Positions 1 through 5,481 of a stretch of 6,976 nucleotides of DNA are shown one piece after another (within the stretch, counting starts at the first letter, position 1; the number at the start of each line of letters is the position of its first letter). Under the pieces are notes generated by a model. It saw only the letters and a program-made list of their open reading frames with translations. It ran no database searches and was not told the origin of the DNA. The stretch spans positions 1 to 6,976 of the forward strand of contig JAKAZX010000215.1 in assembly GCA_021826485.1 (NCBI GenBank), given 5' to 3'. The translations under genes and the position numbers were made by a program. The stretch is from Pseudomonadota bacterium. Lineage in GTDB: Bacteria > Pseudomonadota > Alphaproteobacteria > Acetobacterales > Acetobacteraceae.

Positions 1-1
1 C

Positions 2-31
2 GGCGCGGCGCTGGCAGCATTGGCCGGCTGA
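2..31 (+). CDS. Possible 3' end of an upstream gene (partial)
   Basis: One reading frame at the left edge gives the short tail GAALAALAG followed by a TGA stop at 29-31, which is 16 bp before the lpdA start. Such a stop followed by a good ribosome binding site fits the end of the preceding gene of the same operon. The E2 subunit of a 2-oxoacid dehydrogenase would be expected next to lpdA, but nine residues cannot identify it and the tail does not look like a typical E2 C-terminus. The other two forward frames are also open here, so the assignment rests on context only. Confidence 0.3.
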   Translation, partial: GAALAALAG

Positions 32-33
32 CA

Positions 34-40
34 GAGGGGG
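34..40 (+). promoter_or_regulatory. Ribosome binding site of lpdA
   Basis: The purine run GAGGGGG lies 7 bp before the ATG at 48. It fixes that start, although the frame stays open to the left edge of the window. Confidence 0.7.
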
Positions 41-47
41 ACCCGCG

Positions 48-1448
48 ATGGCGGAGCAGGCATTCGATCTGATCGTGCTGGGCGGCGGGCCGGGCGGCTA
101 TGTCGCGGCGATCCGCGCCGCTCAGCTCGGCATGAAGACCGCCTGCGTGGAGCGCGAGCATCTGGGCGGCATCTGCCTGAACTGGGGCTGCATCCCGACC
201 AAGGCGCTGCTGCGTTCCTCGGAAATCAATCATCTGCTGCACCACCTCGACGAGTACGGCTTCGCCGCCGACAACATCCGCTTCGATCTGGGCAAGGTGG
301 TGAAGCGGTCGCGCGCGGTGGCCAAGCAACTGGCCTCCGGCGTCGGGCATCTGCTGAAGAAGAACAAGGTGACGGTGTTCGACGGCAGCGGCCGGCTGGC
401 CGGCGGGCAGACCCTGGCGGTAGAGAAGGACGGCAAGCCGGTGGCGACGCTGAAGGCACCCCACATCATCCTGGCCACCGGCGCGCGCGCGCGGCAGTTG
501 CCCGGCCTGGAATCGGACGGGAAGATCGTCTGGACCTACAAAGAGGCGATGGTCCCCCCGGCGCTGCCGAAATCCCTGCTGGTGATCGGCTCGGGCGCCA
601 TCGGCATCGAGTTCGCCAGCTTCTTCCGCAACATGGGGGCGGAGGTGACAGTGGTGGAGGTGCTGGACCGCGTGCTGCCGGTGGAAGACGAGGAAATCTC
701 CGCCTTCGCCCGCAAGGCGTTCGAGAAGCAGGGCATCCGCATCGTCACCTCGGCGGCCGTGAAGGGCATCAAGCGCAATGCCGACAGCGCCGTGGTGACG
801 GTGGAGGCCGGCGGCAAGGCGCAGGAGATCGCGGTGGACCGGGTGATTTCCGCGGTCGGGATCGTCGGCAATGTCGAGGGCATCGGCCTTGAAGGCACCG
901 GCGTTAAGGTCGATCGCACCCATGTCGTGATCGACGAGTACTGCCGCACCGGCGAGCCCGGCGTGTATGCGATCGGCGATCTGTGCGGGCCGCCGTGGCT
1001 GGCCCACAAGGCGAGCCACGAGGGCGTGGTGTGCGTGGAGAAGATCGCCGGGCTGAACGACGTGCATCCGATCGATTGGACCAACATTCCCGGCTGCACC
1101 TATTGCCGCCCGCAGGTCGCCTCGGTCGGGCTGACCGAGGCGAAGGCGAAGGCCGCGGGGCATGCGGTGAAGGTCGGCCGCTTCCCGTTCATCGGCAACG
1201 GCAAGGCGATCGCGATGGGCGAGCCGGAGGGCATGGTCAAGACCGTGTTCGACGCCAAGACCGGCGAACTGCTAGGCGCCCACATGGTCGGCGCCGAGGT
1301 GACGGAGATGATCCAGGGCTACGCCGTCGCCCGCACCCTGGAAACCACCGAGACCGACCTGATGCACACGGTCTTCCCGCACCCGACGATCAGCGAGACG
1401 ATGCACGAGGCCGTGCTTGACGCCTACGGCCGCGCCATCCACTTCTAG
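48..1448 (+). CDS. lpdA: Dihydrolipoyl dehydrogenase (E3)
   Basis: This FAD enzyme reoxidises dihydrolipoyl groups on the E2 subunits of 2-oxoacid dehydrogenases and on glycine cleavage H protein, passing electrons to NAD+ in the cytoplasm. The 466 residues match the usual E3 length, with no extra N-terminal lipoyl domain. Visible landmarks, in order: the FAD-binding GGGPGG (12-17); the redox disulfide C43/C48 in GGICLNWGCIPTK; the NAD-binding GSGAIG (181-186); the second FAD contact G310-D311 in AIGDLCGPPWLAHKASHEG; and the C-terminal active-site pair H445/E450 in HPTISE, which serves the partner subunit of the dimer. All catalytic residues are present. The start is set by a strong ribosome binding site. 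The lipA gene follows after 27 bp, placing cofactor use beside cofactor synthesis. The sequence cannot show which complex it serves; pyruvate dehydrogenase is the usual partner for this gene order. Confidence 0.97.
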   Translation: MAEQAFDLIVLGGGPGGYVAAIRAAQLGMKTACVEREHLGGICLNWGCIPTKALLRSSEINHLLHHLDEYGFAADNIRFDLGKVVKRSRAVAKQLASGVGHLLKKNKVTVFDGSGRLAGGQTLAVEKDGKPVATLKAPHIILATGARARQLPGLESDGKIVWTYKEAMVPPALPKSLLVIGSGAIGIEFASFFRNMGAEVTVVEVLDRVLPVEDEEISAFARKAFEKQGIRIVTSAAVKGIKRNADSAVVTVEAGGKAQEIAVDRVISAVGIVGNVEGIGLEGTGVKVDRTHVVIDEYCRTGEPGVYAIGDLCGPPWLAHKASHEGVVCVEKIAGLNDVHPIDWTNIPGCTYCRPQVASVGLTEAKAKAAGHAVKVGRFPFIGNGKAIAMGEPEGMVKTVFDAKTGELLGAHMVGAEVTEMIQGYAVARTLETTETDLMHTVFPHPTISETMHEAVLDAYGRAIHF

Positions 1449-1459
1449 CCGGCCATCCC

Positions 1460-1464
1460 GGAGG
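1460..1464 (+). promoter_or_regulatory. Ribosome binding site of lipA
   Basis: GGAGG stands 11 bp before the ATG at 1476, slightly farther than ideal. It lies inside the 27-bp gap after lpdA. No terminator or promoter is apparent in that gap, so the two genes are probably cotranscribed. Confidence 0.6.
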
Positions 1465-1475
1465 AAAGCGGGCGG

Positions 1476-2429
1476 ATGAGCACGCGCGTGCTGATCGACC
1501 ATCGCCAGGGGGGTGCCGCAGTGCTGCGGCATCCGGAGAAGGCGCACCGGCCGGACAACCCGATCCAGCGCAAGCCCGCCTGGATCCGGGTGAAGGCGCC
1601 GACGCACCCGGTCTATCACGAAACCCATGCGCTGATGCGGCAGAACCGGCTGGTCACGGTGTGCGAGGAAGCCGCCTGCCCGAATATCGGCGAGTGCTGG
1701 TCGCAGCGTCACGCCACCATGATGATCATGGGCGAGGTCTGCACCCGCGCCTGCGCCTTCTGCAATGTCGCGACCGGCCAGCCGCAGCCGCTGGATGCGG
1801 GCGAACCGGCGCGGGTGGCCGATGCGGTGGCCAAGCTGGGGTTGCGCCACGTCGTCGTCACCTCGGTGGACCGGGACGATCTGCCGGATGGCGGGGCGGC
1901 GCATTTCGCCGCCGTGATCCAGGCCATCCGCAAGGCCGCGCCGGCGACTACGATCGAGGTGCTGACGCCAGATTTCCTGCGCAAGCCGGGCGGGGCGGAA
2001 ACCGTCGCCGCGGCGCGGCCGGACGTGTTCAACCACAATCTGGAAACCGTGCCGCGGCTGTATCCGGCCATCCGGCCCGGCGCGCGCTATTACCAGTCGC
2101 TGCGCCTGCTGGACCGGGTGAAGCAGCTCGCCCCCGGCCTGTTCACCAAGTCCGGGCTGATGGTCGGCCTCGGCGAGACGCGGACCGAGGTGATGCAGGT
2201 GATGGACGACCTGCGCATCGCCGAGGTCGATTTCCTGACCATCGGCCAGTATCTGCAACCCAGCGTGAAGCACGCGGCGGTCGCCGAGTTCGTCACGCCG
2301 GAGGGTTTCGCGGATTATGCGGCGCTGGCGCGGGCCAAGGGGTTCCTGCTGGTCTCCGCCACCCCGCTGACCCGCAGCTCCTACCACGCGGATGCCGACT
2401 TCGCCGCGCTGAAGGCCGCGCGCGGCTAG
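1476..2429 (+). CDS. lipA: Lipoyl synthase
   Basis: A radical-SAM enzyme that inserts two sulfur atoms into the octanoyl chain carried on E2 or H proteins, making the lipoyl cofactor. The 317-residue sequence has both iron-sulfur sites. The auxiliary cluster ligands are C63, C68 and C74 (CEEAACPNIGEC), plus the serine ligand S302 in RSSY near the C-terminus. The radical-SAM cluster ligands are C89, C93 and C96 (CTRACAFC). The VTSVDRDDLPDGGA and NHNLETV blocks typical of the family are intact. The first 40 residues include RHPEKAHRPD and RKPAWIRVKAP, as in alphaproteobacterial LipA, which supports the ATG at 1476. It sits between lpdA and a COQ10-like gene, the latter only 2 bp downstream. A strong hairpin lies in its first codons (see 1511-1534). 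The octanoyltransferase gene lipB is not in the window. Confidence 0.97.
   Translation: MSTRVLIDHRQGGAAVLRHPEKAHRPDNPIQRKPAWIRVKAPTHPVYHETHALMRQNRLVTVCEEAACPNIGECWSQRHATMMIMGEVCTRACAFCNVATGQPQPLDAGEPARVADAVAKLGLRHVVVTSVDRDDLPDGGAAHFAAVIQAIRKAAPATTIEVLTPDFLRKPGGAETVAAARPDVFNHNLETVPRLYPAIRPGARYYQSLRLLDRVKQLAPGLFTKSGLMVGLGETRTEVMQVMDDLRIAEVDFLTIGQYLQPSVKHAAVAEFVTPEGFADYAALARAKGFLLVSATPLTRSSYHADADFAALKAARG
1511..1534 (+). repeat. Inverted repeat (hairpin) inside the start of lipA
   Basis: Bases 1511-1521 pair with 1524-1534 as 11 complementary positions, of which 1513/1532 is a G-T pair. The core arms are TGCCGCAG and CTGCGGCA, separated by only TG. In RNA the innermost pair would open, leaving a four-base loop and about ten pairs. 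It lies 35 bp after the lipA start codon and encodes residues 12-20, partly within the variable N-terminal tail. The pairing is visible directly; any effect on translation is inference. Confidence 0.6.
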
Positions 2430-2431
2430 CC

Positions 2432-2923
2432 ATGCCGAGGCACGCTGAACAGAAGCTGGTGCCCTACCGCGCCGAGCAATTGTTCGATCTGGTGGCCGAT
2501 GTCGGCAAATACCCGCAATTCCTGCCCTGGTGCGTCGGCGCCACGGTGCGCAGCGCCAGCGAGACCGAGCTGGTGGCCGACCTGGTCATCGGCTTCGGCC
2601 CGTTCCGGGAGGGGTTCACCAGCCGCGTGACCCTGCAACACCCGTCGCTGATCCGCGTGCGCTACGAGAACGGGCCGTTCCGCTACCTGACCAACCAGTG
2701 GCGCTTCGCCCCGGATCCGCGCGGCTGCCGGGTGGATTTCTTCGTCGATTTCGAGTTCCGCAGCCGCATCCTGCAGGCTGCGATCGGTGTCGTGTTCAAC
2801 GAGGCGGTGCGTCGCATGGTCAATGCCTTCCTCAAGCGTGCCCGGGACGTGTACGGCCCGCCGGTCGCGACCCTCGCCGTCAGCGGCGCGCGTCCCGTCC
2901 CCGCCAAGACGCCGAGCGCCTGA
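2432..2923 (+). CDS. COQ10/RatA-family START-domain protein
   Basis: A 163-residue protein of the polyketide cyclase/START (SRPBCC) fold that includes eukaryotic and bacterial COQ10, a ubiquinone-binding protein needed for respiration, and E. coli RatA, described as a ribosome-association inhibitor. The family signature is clear near the N-terminus: PYRAEQLFDLVADVGKYPQFLPWC (11-34, interpreted as helix plus pocket entrance). It is followed by the beta-sheet blocks FREGFTSRV and RYLTNQWRF, and by the long C-terminal helix containing FNEAVRRMVNAFLKRA. The last 20 residues are a loose Pro/Ala tail. The ATG lies 2 bp after the lipA stop and has no good ribosome binding site at normal spacing, so translation is probably coupled to lipA. 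Position after lipA is common in Alphaproteobacteria. A quinone-chaperone role is more likely here than a toxin role, because no partner antitoxin is adjacent; this is inference. Confidence 0.88.
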   Translation: MPRHAEQKLVPYRAEQLFDLVADVGKYPQFLPWCVGATVRSASETELVADLVIGFGPFREGFTSRVTLQHPSLIRVRYENGPFRYLTNQWRFAPDPRGCRVDFFVDFEFRSRILQAAIGVVFNEAVRRMVNAFLKRARDVYGPPVATLAVSGARPVPAKTPSA

Positions 2924-3990
2924 TGGTCCACGCCCCGCCCCGCCCGCCCGCCGATGCGCCGCCGGTGCGCGTCAATCTCTATTCCGACACCCAGACCCGG
3001 CCGACCGCGGCCATGAAGCAGGCGATGATGGCGGCCGAGGTCGGCGACGAGCAGGCCGGGCTCGACCCCACGGTCGATGCGCTGTGCGACCGCATGGCCG
3101 CCCTGCTGGGCACCGAGGCGGCGATGTTCCTGCCCAGCGGGACCATGTGCAACCGCGTCGCCCTGCTGACGCATTGCCGCCCAGGCGATGCCGTGCTGGC
3201 GCACGAGACCGCGCATATCCTGACCGCGGAGGGCGGCGGCGCGGCGGCGCTGGGCGGCGTGCAGATCACGCCGCTGCCCGGTGCGGGCGGCCAGTTCGAT
3301 GAAGCGACCCTCACCGCCGCGATCGCGCCGCGCTGGCGCTACGGCACGCCGCAGACGCTGGTGGCGGTGGAGCAGACCTCCAATCTCGGCGGCGGCACGG
3401 TCTGGCCGCTGGCGCGGCTGCGCGCGGTCGCGGAGATTGCCCATGCGCACGGCATGGCGACGCACATGGACGGCGCGCGGCTGCTCAACGCGGTGGTTGC
3501 AACCGGCGTGCCGGCCGCCGAGATGGCCGCCGGCTACGACAGCGTCTGGCTGGACTTCACCAAGGGGCTGGGCGCGCCGCTCGGCGCCGTGCTCGGCGGC
3601 TCGGCCGATTTCGTCGACCGCGCCTGGGTGTGGAAGCAGCGGCTCGGCGGCTCGATGCGCCAGGCCGGGCTGTGCGCCGCCGCATGCCTCCATGCGCTCG
3701 ACCATCACGTCGCCCGGCTGGCGGAGGATCACGCCAATGCGGCGGCGCTGGCGCGCGGGCTGGCGCAGATCGAGGGCATCACCGTGGAGGCGCCGCAGAC
3801 CAATCTCGTGTTCTTCGACACGCGCGGCACCGGCCGGCGCGCCGCCGAACTGGCCGCGCGGCTGCGCGCCGCAGGGGTGCTGGTCTCGGCGATGGGGGAA
3901 TGGCGGGGACGGGCCTGCACGCATCTGGACGTGGACCGCGACGGGATCGACATTGCGGTCGCGGCAATGCGCGCTGCGGTTGCCGCATGA
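2923..3990 (+). CDS. Threonine-aldolase-family PLP enzyme
   Basis: A fold-type I PLP enzyme of 355 residues, related to LtaE, which splits L-threonine and similar beta-hydroxy amino acids into glycine and an aldehyde. Key positions: SDTQTRP (21-27); H98, which stacks on the PLP ring; D183 in MDGARL, which contacts the pyridine nitrogen; K214 in DFTKGLGAP, which forms the Schiff base; then GGSMRQAG; and the C-terminal R-x-x-THLDV carboxylate-binding region. Two motifs differ from E. coli LtaE: GDDVYGDDPTV is GDEQAGLDPTV (41-51), and ENTHN is EQTSN (150-154), replacing a histidine implicated in substrate contact with S153. Low-specificity threonine aldolase is the best single name, but the true substrate may be another 3-hydroxy amino acid. 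The ATG overlaps the preceding stop by one base (TGATG), so translation is likely coupled. The N-terminus has a short Pro-rich extension. Confidence 0.85.
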   Translation: MVHAPPRPPADAPPVRVNLYSDTQTRPTAAMKQAMMAAEVGDEQAGLDPTVDALCDRMAALLGTEAAMFLPSGTMCNRVALLTHCRPGDAVLAHETAHILTAEGGGAAALGGVQITPLPGAGGQFDEATLTAAIAPRWRYGTPQTLVAVEQTSNLGGGTVWPLARLRAVAEIAHAHGMATHMDGARLLNAVVATGVPAAEMAAGYDSVWLDFTKGLGAPLGAVLGGSADFVDRAWVWKQRLGGSMRQAGLCAAACLHALDHHVARLAEDHANAAALARGLAQIEGITVEAPQTNLVFFDTRGTGRRAAELAARLRAAGVLVSAMGEWRGRACTHLDVDRDGIDIAVAAMRAAVAA

Positions 3991-4010
3991 CCCGGCCGCG
4001 CAGCACGGTC

Positions 4011-4039
4011 TTTCCGCGGCGTCGGCGGCTGCTCTAGGG
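4011..4039 (+). promoter_or_regulatory. Candidate promoter of the EF-hand gene
   Basis: TTTCCG (4011-4016) and CTAGGG (4034-4039) are 17 bp apart. CTAGGG ends 26 bp before the ATG at 4066, a plausible layout for -35 and -10 elements. The match to the sigma-70 consensus is weak. The same layout recurs before livH (4465-4492), which is the main reason for listing it. Confidence 0.25.
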
Positions 4040-4054
4040 TGCCGCCGCATCCCC

Positions 4055-4060
4055 AAGGAG
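4055..4060 (+). promoter_or_regulatory. Ribosome binding site of the EF-hand gene
   Basis: AAGGAG lies 5 bp before the ATG at 4066. This decides the start against the in-frame GTG at 4039, which would add nine residues ahead of the signal peptide and lacks a binding site. Confidence 0.75.
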
Positions 4061-4065
4061 ACCCC

Positions 4066-4446
4066 ATGATGCGACGACTGATCCTCTCGGCCGCGACCTG
4101 CGCGCTGCTCGTGCTGCCCGCCCTGGCCCAGGCCCAGAGCACGCCGGCGCCGGCCACCGGCACGACCACCACGCCCGCCACCCCGCAGAAGCCGGTCCGC
4201 CACCATCAGACGCTGCAGCAGCGCTTCGATGCCGCCAACACCGCGCATGACGGCCACCTGACCAAGGATCAGGCGACCGCGGCGAACTGGCCGTTCATCG
4301 CCAACAACTTCGCCGCGATCGACAAGGACAAGAAGGGCTACGTCACGGTCCAGGACATCCGCGCCTACGCCAAGGCGCGCCGTGCCGCCCAGAAGCAGAA
4401 GCCGGCGCCGACCACGACCCAGCCGGCCGCGCCCAGCAACGGCTGA
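4066..4446 (+). CDS. Small exported EF-hand-like protein
   Basis: A 126-residue protein with a clear Sec signal peptide: basic MMRR, a hydrophobic stretch (5-20) and likely cleavage after ALA21 or AQA23. The mature part begins with a flexible Thr/Pro/Ala segment (25-43). Two EF-hand-like units follow. The first loop (58-69) is degenerate, beginning with Asn and ending in Gln, and keeps only D62-G63. The second (86-97, DKDKKGYVTVQD) has Asp at loop positions 1, 3 and 12 and Gly at 6, so weak calcium binding is possible. The tail is rich in Lys/Arg and then Pro/Thr. Similar short periplasmic EF-hand proteins are common in Rhodospirillales, mostly without known function. It has its own ribosome binding site and is flanked by 75-bp gaps, suggesting a separate transcription unit. 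I do not recognise a specific gene; a calcium-linked periplasmic role is inference. Confidence 0.85.
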   Translation: MMRRLILSAATCALLVLPALAQAQSTPAPATGTTTTPATPQKPVRHHQTLQQRFDAANTAHDGHLTKDQATAANWPFIANNFAAIDKDKKGYVTVQDIRAYAKARRAAQKQKPAPTTTQPAAPSNG

Positions 4447-4464
4447 TCGCCGCAAGTCCGCGGA

Positions 4465-4492
4465 TTTCCCCCGCCGTCAGGGTCTGCTAGAA
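4465..4492 (+). promoter_or_regulatory. Candidate promoter of livHGF
   Basis: TTTCCC (4465-4470) and CTAGAA (4487-4492) are 16 bp apart. The second element ends 29 bp before the livH ATG. The arrangement resembles that upstream of the EF-hand gene (TTTCC, then GTC, CTGCT and TAG at nearly equal spacing). The consensus match is weak. If real, transcription would start near the inner edge of the right arm of the inverted repeat. Confidence 0.25.
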
Positions 4493-4514
4493 GGCGATCG
4501 GACGGCGGGGGAAA
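4465..4514. repeat. Perfect 14-bp inverted repeat before livH
   Basis: The arm TTTCCCCCGCCGTC (4465-4478) is the exact reverse complement of GACGGCGGGGGAAA (4501-4514). The 22-bp spacer contains CTGCTAG and the palindrome CGATCG (4495-4500). A perfect match of this length inside a 75-bp gap is very unlikely by chance. The right arm includes the purine run that serves as the livH ribosome binding site; the left arm overlaps a candidate -35 element. It could be an operator or an RNA hairpin that hides the binding site. There is no T run after it, so it is not a standard terminator. Confidence 0.85.
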
Positions 4515-4525
4515 CGATGCCATGA
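4507..4525 (+). promoter_or_regulatory. livH ribosome binding site with overlapping Met-Pro mini-ORF
   Basis: GGGGG (4507-4511) is 5 bp before an ATG at 4517 that opens the two-codon reading frame ATG CCA TGA (4517-4525). It is 10 bp before the livH ATG at 4522, which overlaps that stop. Ribosomes might start at either ATG. livH also has in-frame ATGs at 4525 and 4528, so its exact start is uncertain by two codons. Confidence 0.4.
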
Positions 4526-5409
4526 TGATGATACTCGGCGTGCCGGCACCGCTGCTGTTCGGGCAGTTGTTGCTCGGCCTCATCAACGGCGCCTTCTACG
4601 CTCTGCTGTCGCTCGGCCTCGCCATCATCTTCGGCCTGCTCGGCATCATCAACTTCGCGCATGGCGCGCTGTTCATGATGGGCGCGTTCGCGGCCTGGAT
4701 GCTGCTGAACTATTTCGGCATCGGCTACTGGCCGGCGCTGATCCTGGCGCCGATCCTGGTCGGCGCCTTCGGTCTGTTGCTGGAACGTACCGTCATCCGC
4801 CGCCTGTACGGCCTCGACCACCTGTACGGCCTGCTGCTGACCTTCGGCCTCGCTCTCGTGATCGAGGGATTGTTCCGCAACGAATACGGCTCCTCCGGCA
4901 TGCCGTACCAGATCCCGCCGCAGCTTCAGGGGGCGACCAATCTCGGCTTCATGTTCATGCCGAACTATCGCGGCTGGGTGGTGTTCGCGGCGCTGGTGGT
5001 CTGCCTCGCCACCTGGCTCATCATCGACAAGACGCCGCTCGGCGCCCGGCTGCGGGCGGCGACCGAGAATGCGCCGCTGGTGCAGGCGTTCGGCGTCAAC
5101 GTTCCGCGGATGGTGTCGCTGACCTACGCCGCCGGCGTCGGCCTCGCCGCGTTCGCCGGCGTGCTGGCCGCGCCGATCGATTCGGTCAATCCGAACATGG
5201 GGTCATACTTCATCAACGTCGTCTTCGCGGTTGTGGTAATCGGCGGCATGGGGTCGATTCTCGGCTCGATCATCACCGGCTTCGGCCTCGGCATCGTCGA
5301 GGGGCTGACCAAGGTGTTCTATCCGCAGGCCTCGGCCACGGTTGTCTTCCTTGTTATGGTCATCGTGCTGCTGGTGCGTCCGGCCGGGCTGTTCGGCAAG
5401 GCCGCCTGA
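4522..5409 (+). CDS. livH: Branched-chain amino acid ABC transporter permease LivH
   Basis: An inner-membrane permease of the hydrophobic amino acid (HAAT/Liv) ABC family, 295 residues, the usual LivH size. The N-terminal family block is clear: GLINGAFYALLSLGL (19-33) followed by IFGLLGIINFAHGALFMMGA (36-55). Hydrophobic segments recur through the protein, consistent with about eight membrane spans. The cytoplasmic loop that docks the ATPase starts at GARLRAATENAPLVQAFG (from 174), and the conserved GGMGSILGSIITGFGLG begins at 241. It ends with VRPAGLFG, as LivH proteins do. livG starts 72 bp downstream. The partner permease livM, usually encoded between them, is missing. The sequence gives family and role, but not the substrate, which may be leucine/isoleucine/valine, another amino acid or an aromatic acid. 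Confidence 0.93.
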   Translation: MMMILGVPAPLLFGQLLLGLINGAFYALLSLGLAIIFGLLGIINFAHGALFMMGAFAAWMLLNYFGIGYWPALILAPILVGAFGLLLERTVIRRLYGLDHLYGLLLTFGLALVIEGLFRNEYGSSGMPYQIPPQLQGATNLGFMFMPNYRGWVVFAALVVCLATWLIIDKTPLGARLRAATENAPLVQAFGVNVPRMVSLTYAAGVGLAAFAGVLAAPIDSVNPNMGSYFINVVFAVVVIGGMGSILGSIITGFGLGIVEGLTKVFYPQASATVVFLVMVIVLLVRPAGLFGKAA

Positions 5410-5481
5410 ATCCGGCTTGCCGGCCGGCTTCGCTTGTGGCGATCATGCCGGCGCGGCTCTCCGGCCGCGGGAGGCAAACGC
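5410..5481 (+). other. livH-livG intergenic region where livM would be expected
   Basis: This 72-bp stretch contains the palindrome GCCGGCCGGC (5419-5428), a direct repeat of CCGGCTT (5412-5418 and 5424-5430) and a short stem, CGCGGC (5452-5457) with GCCGCG (5464-5469), just before the livG ribosome binding site. Translating it in the forward frames gives nothing resembling a LivM fragment. No promoter is evident. Confidence 0.5.
5469..5474 (+). promoter_or_regulatory. Ribosome binding site of livG
   Basis: GGGAGG lies 7 bp before the ATG at 5482. This supports that start over the in-frame upstream start at 5434, which would add a 16-residue Arg/Ser/Gly-rich extension unlike any LivG N-terminus. 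Confidence 0.7.

Larger units (their letters stand above)
3991..4065 (+). other. Intergenic region before the EF-hand gene
   Basis: This 75-bp gap holds two GC-only hairpin candidates: 3995-4000 with 4015-4020 (6 bp, 14-base loop) and 4023-4029 with 4041-4047 (7 bp, 11-base loop). Neither is followed by a T run, so neither is a classical intrinsic terminator. Short GC stems also arise easily by chance in DNA of this composition. The gap probably separates the lpdA-aldolase operon from the next transcription unit. Confidence 0.4.

Noticed and set aside
479..493. Alternating GCGCGC run in lpdA
   Set aside because: It encodes an Ala-Arg-Ala-Arg stretch in the normal frame; alternating GC is expected at this composition and shows no repeat structure.
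1272..2387. A 371-codon minus-strand open frame opposite lpdA and lipA
   Set aside because: Its composition (many Arg, His, Gln, Gly) is that of a shadow of lipA. It has no domain and no independent ribosome binding site that I can see.
1661..2431. In-frame extension of the COQ10-like gene back through lipA
   Set aside because: The extension is the +1-frame shadow of lipA, with repetitive Gly/Arg/Ala sequence. Family homology starts at the ATG at 2432.
2432..2923. RatA-type toxin of a toxin-antitoxin pair
   Set aside because: No small antitoxin partner gene lies beside it, and the lipA-linked position favours the COQ10-like quinone-binding interpretation.
3995..4020. Hairpin after the aldolase as a terminator
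   Set aside because: The stem is only 6 bp with a 14-base loop and no T run. It is noted in the intergenic entry but is not supported as a terminator.
2683..4455. A 590-codon open frame on the minus strand
   Set aside because: It lies opposite three well-supported plus-strand genes, and its translation is an Arg/Gly/Ala-rich sequence with no recognisable domain. Long antisense frames are expected at this GC content.
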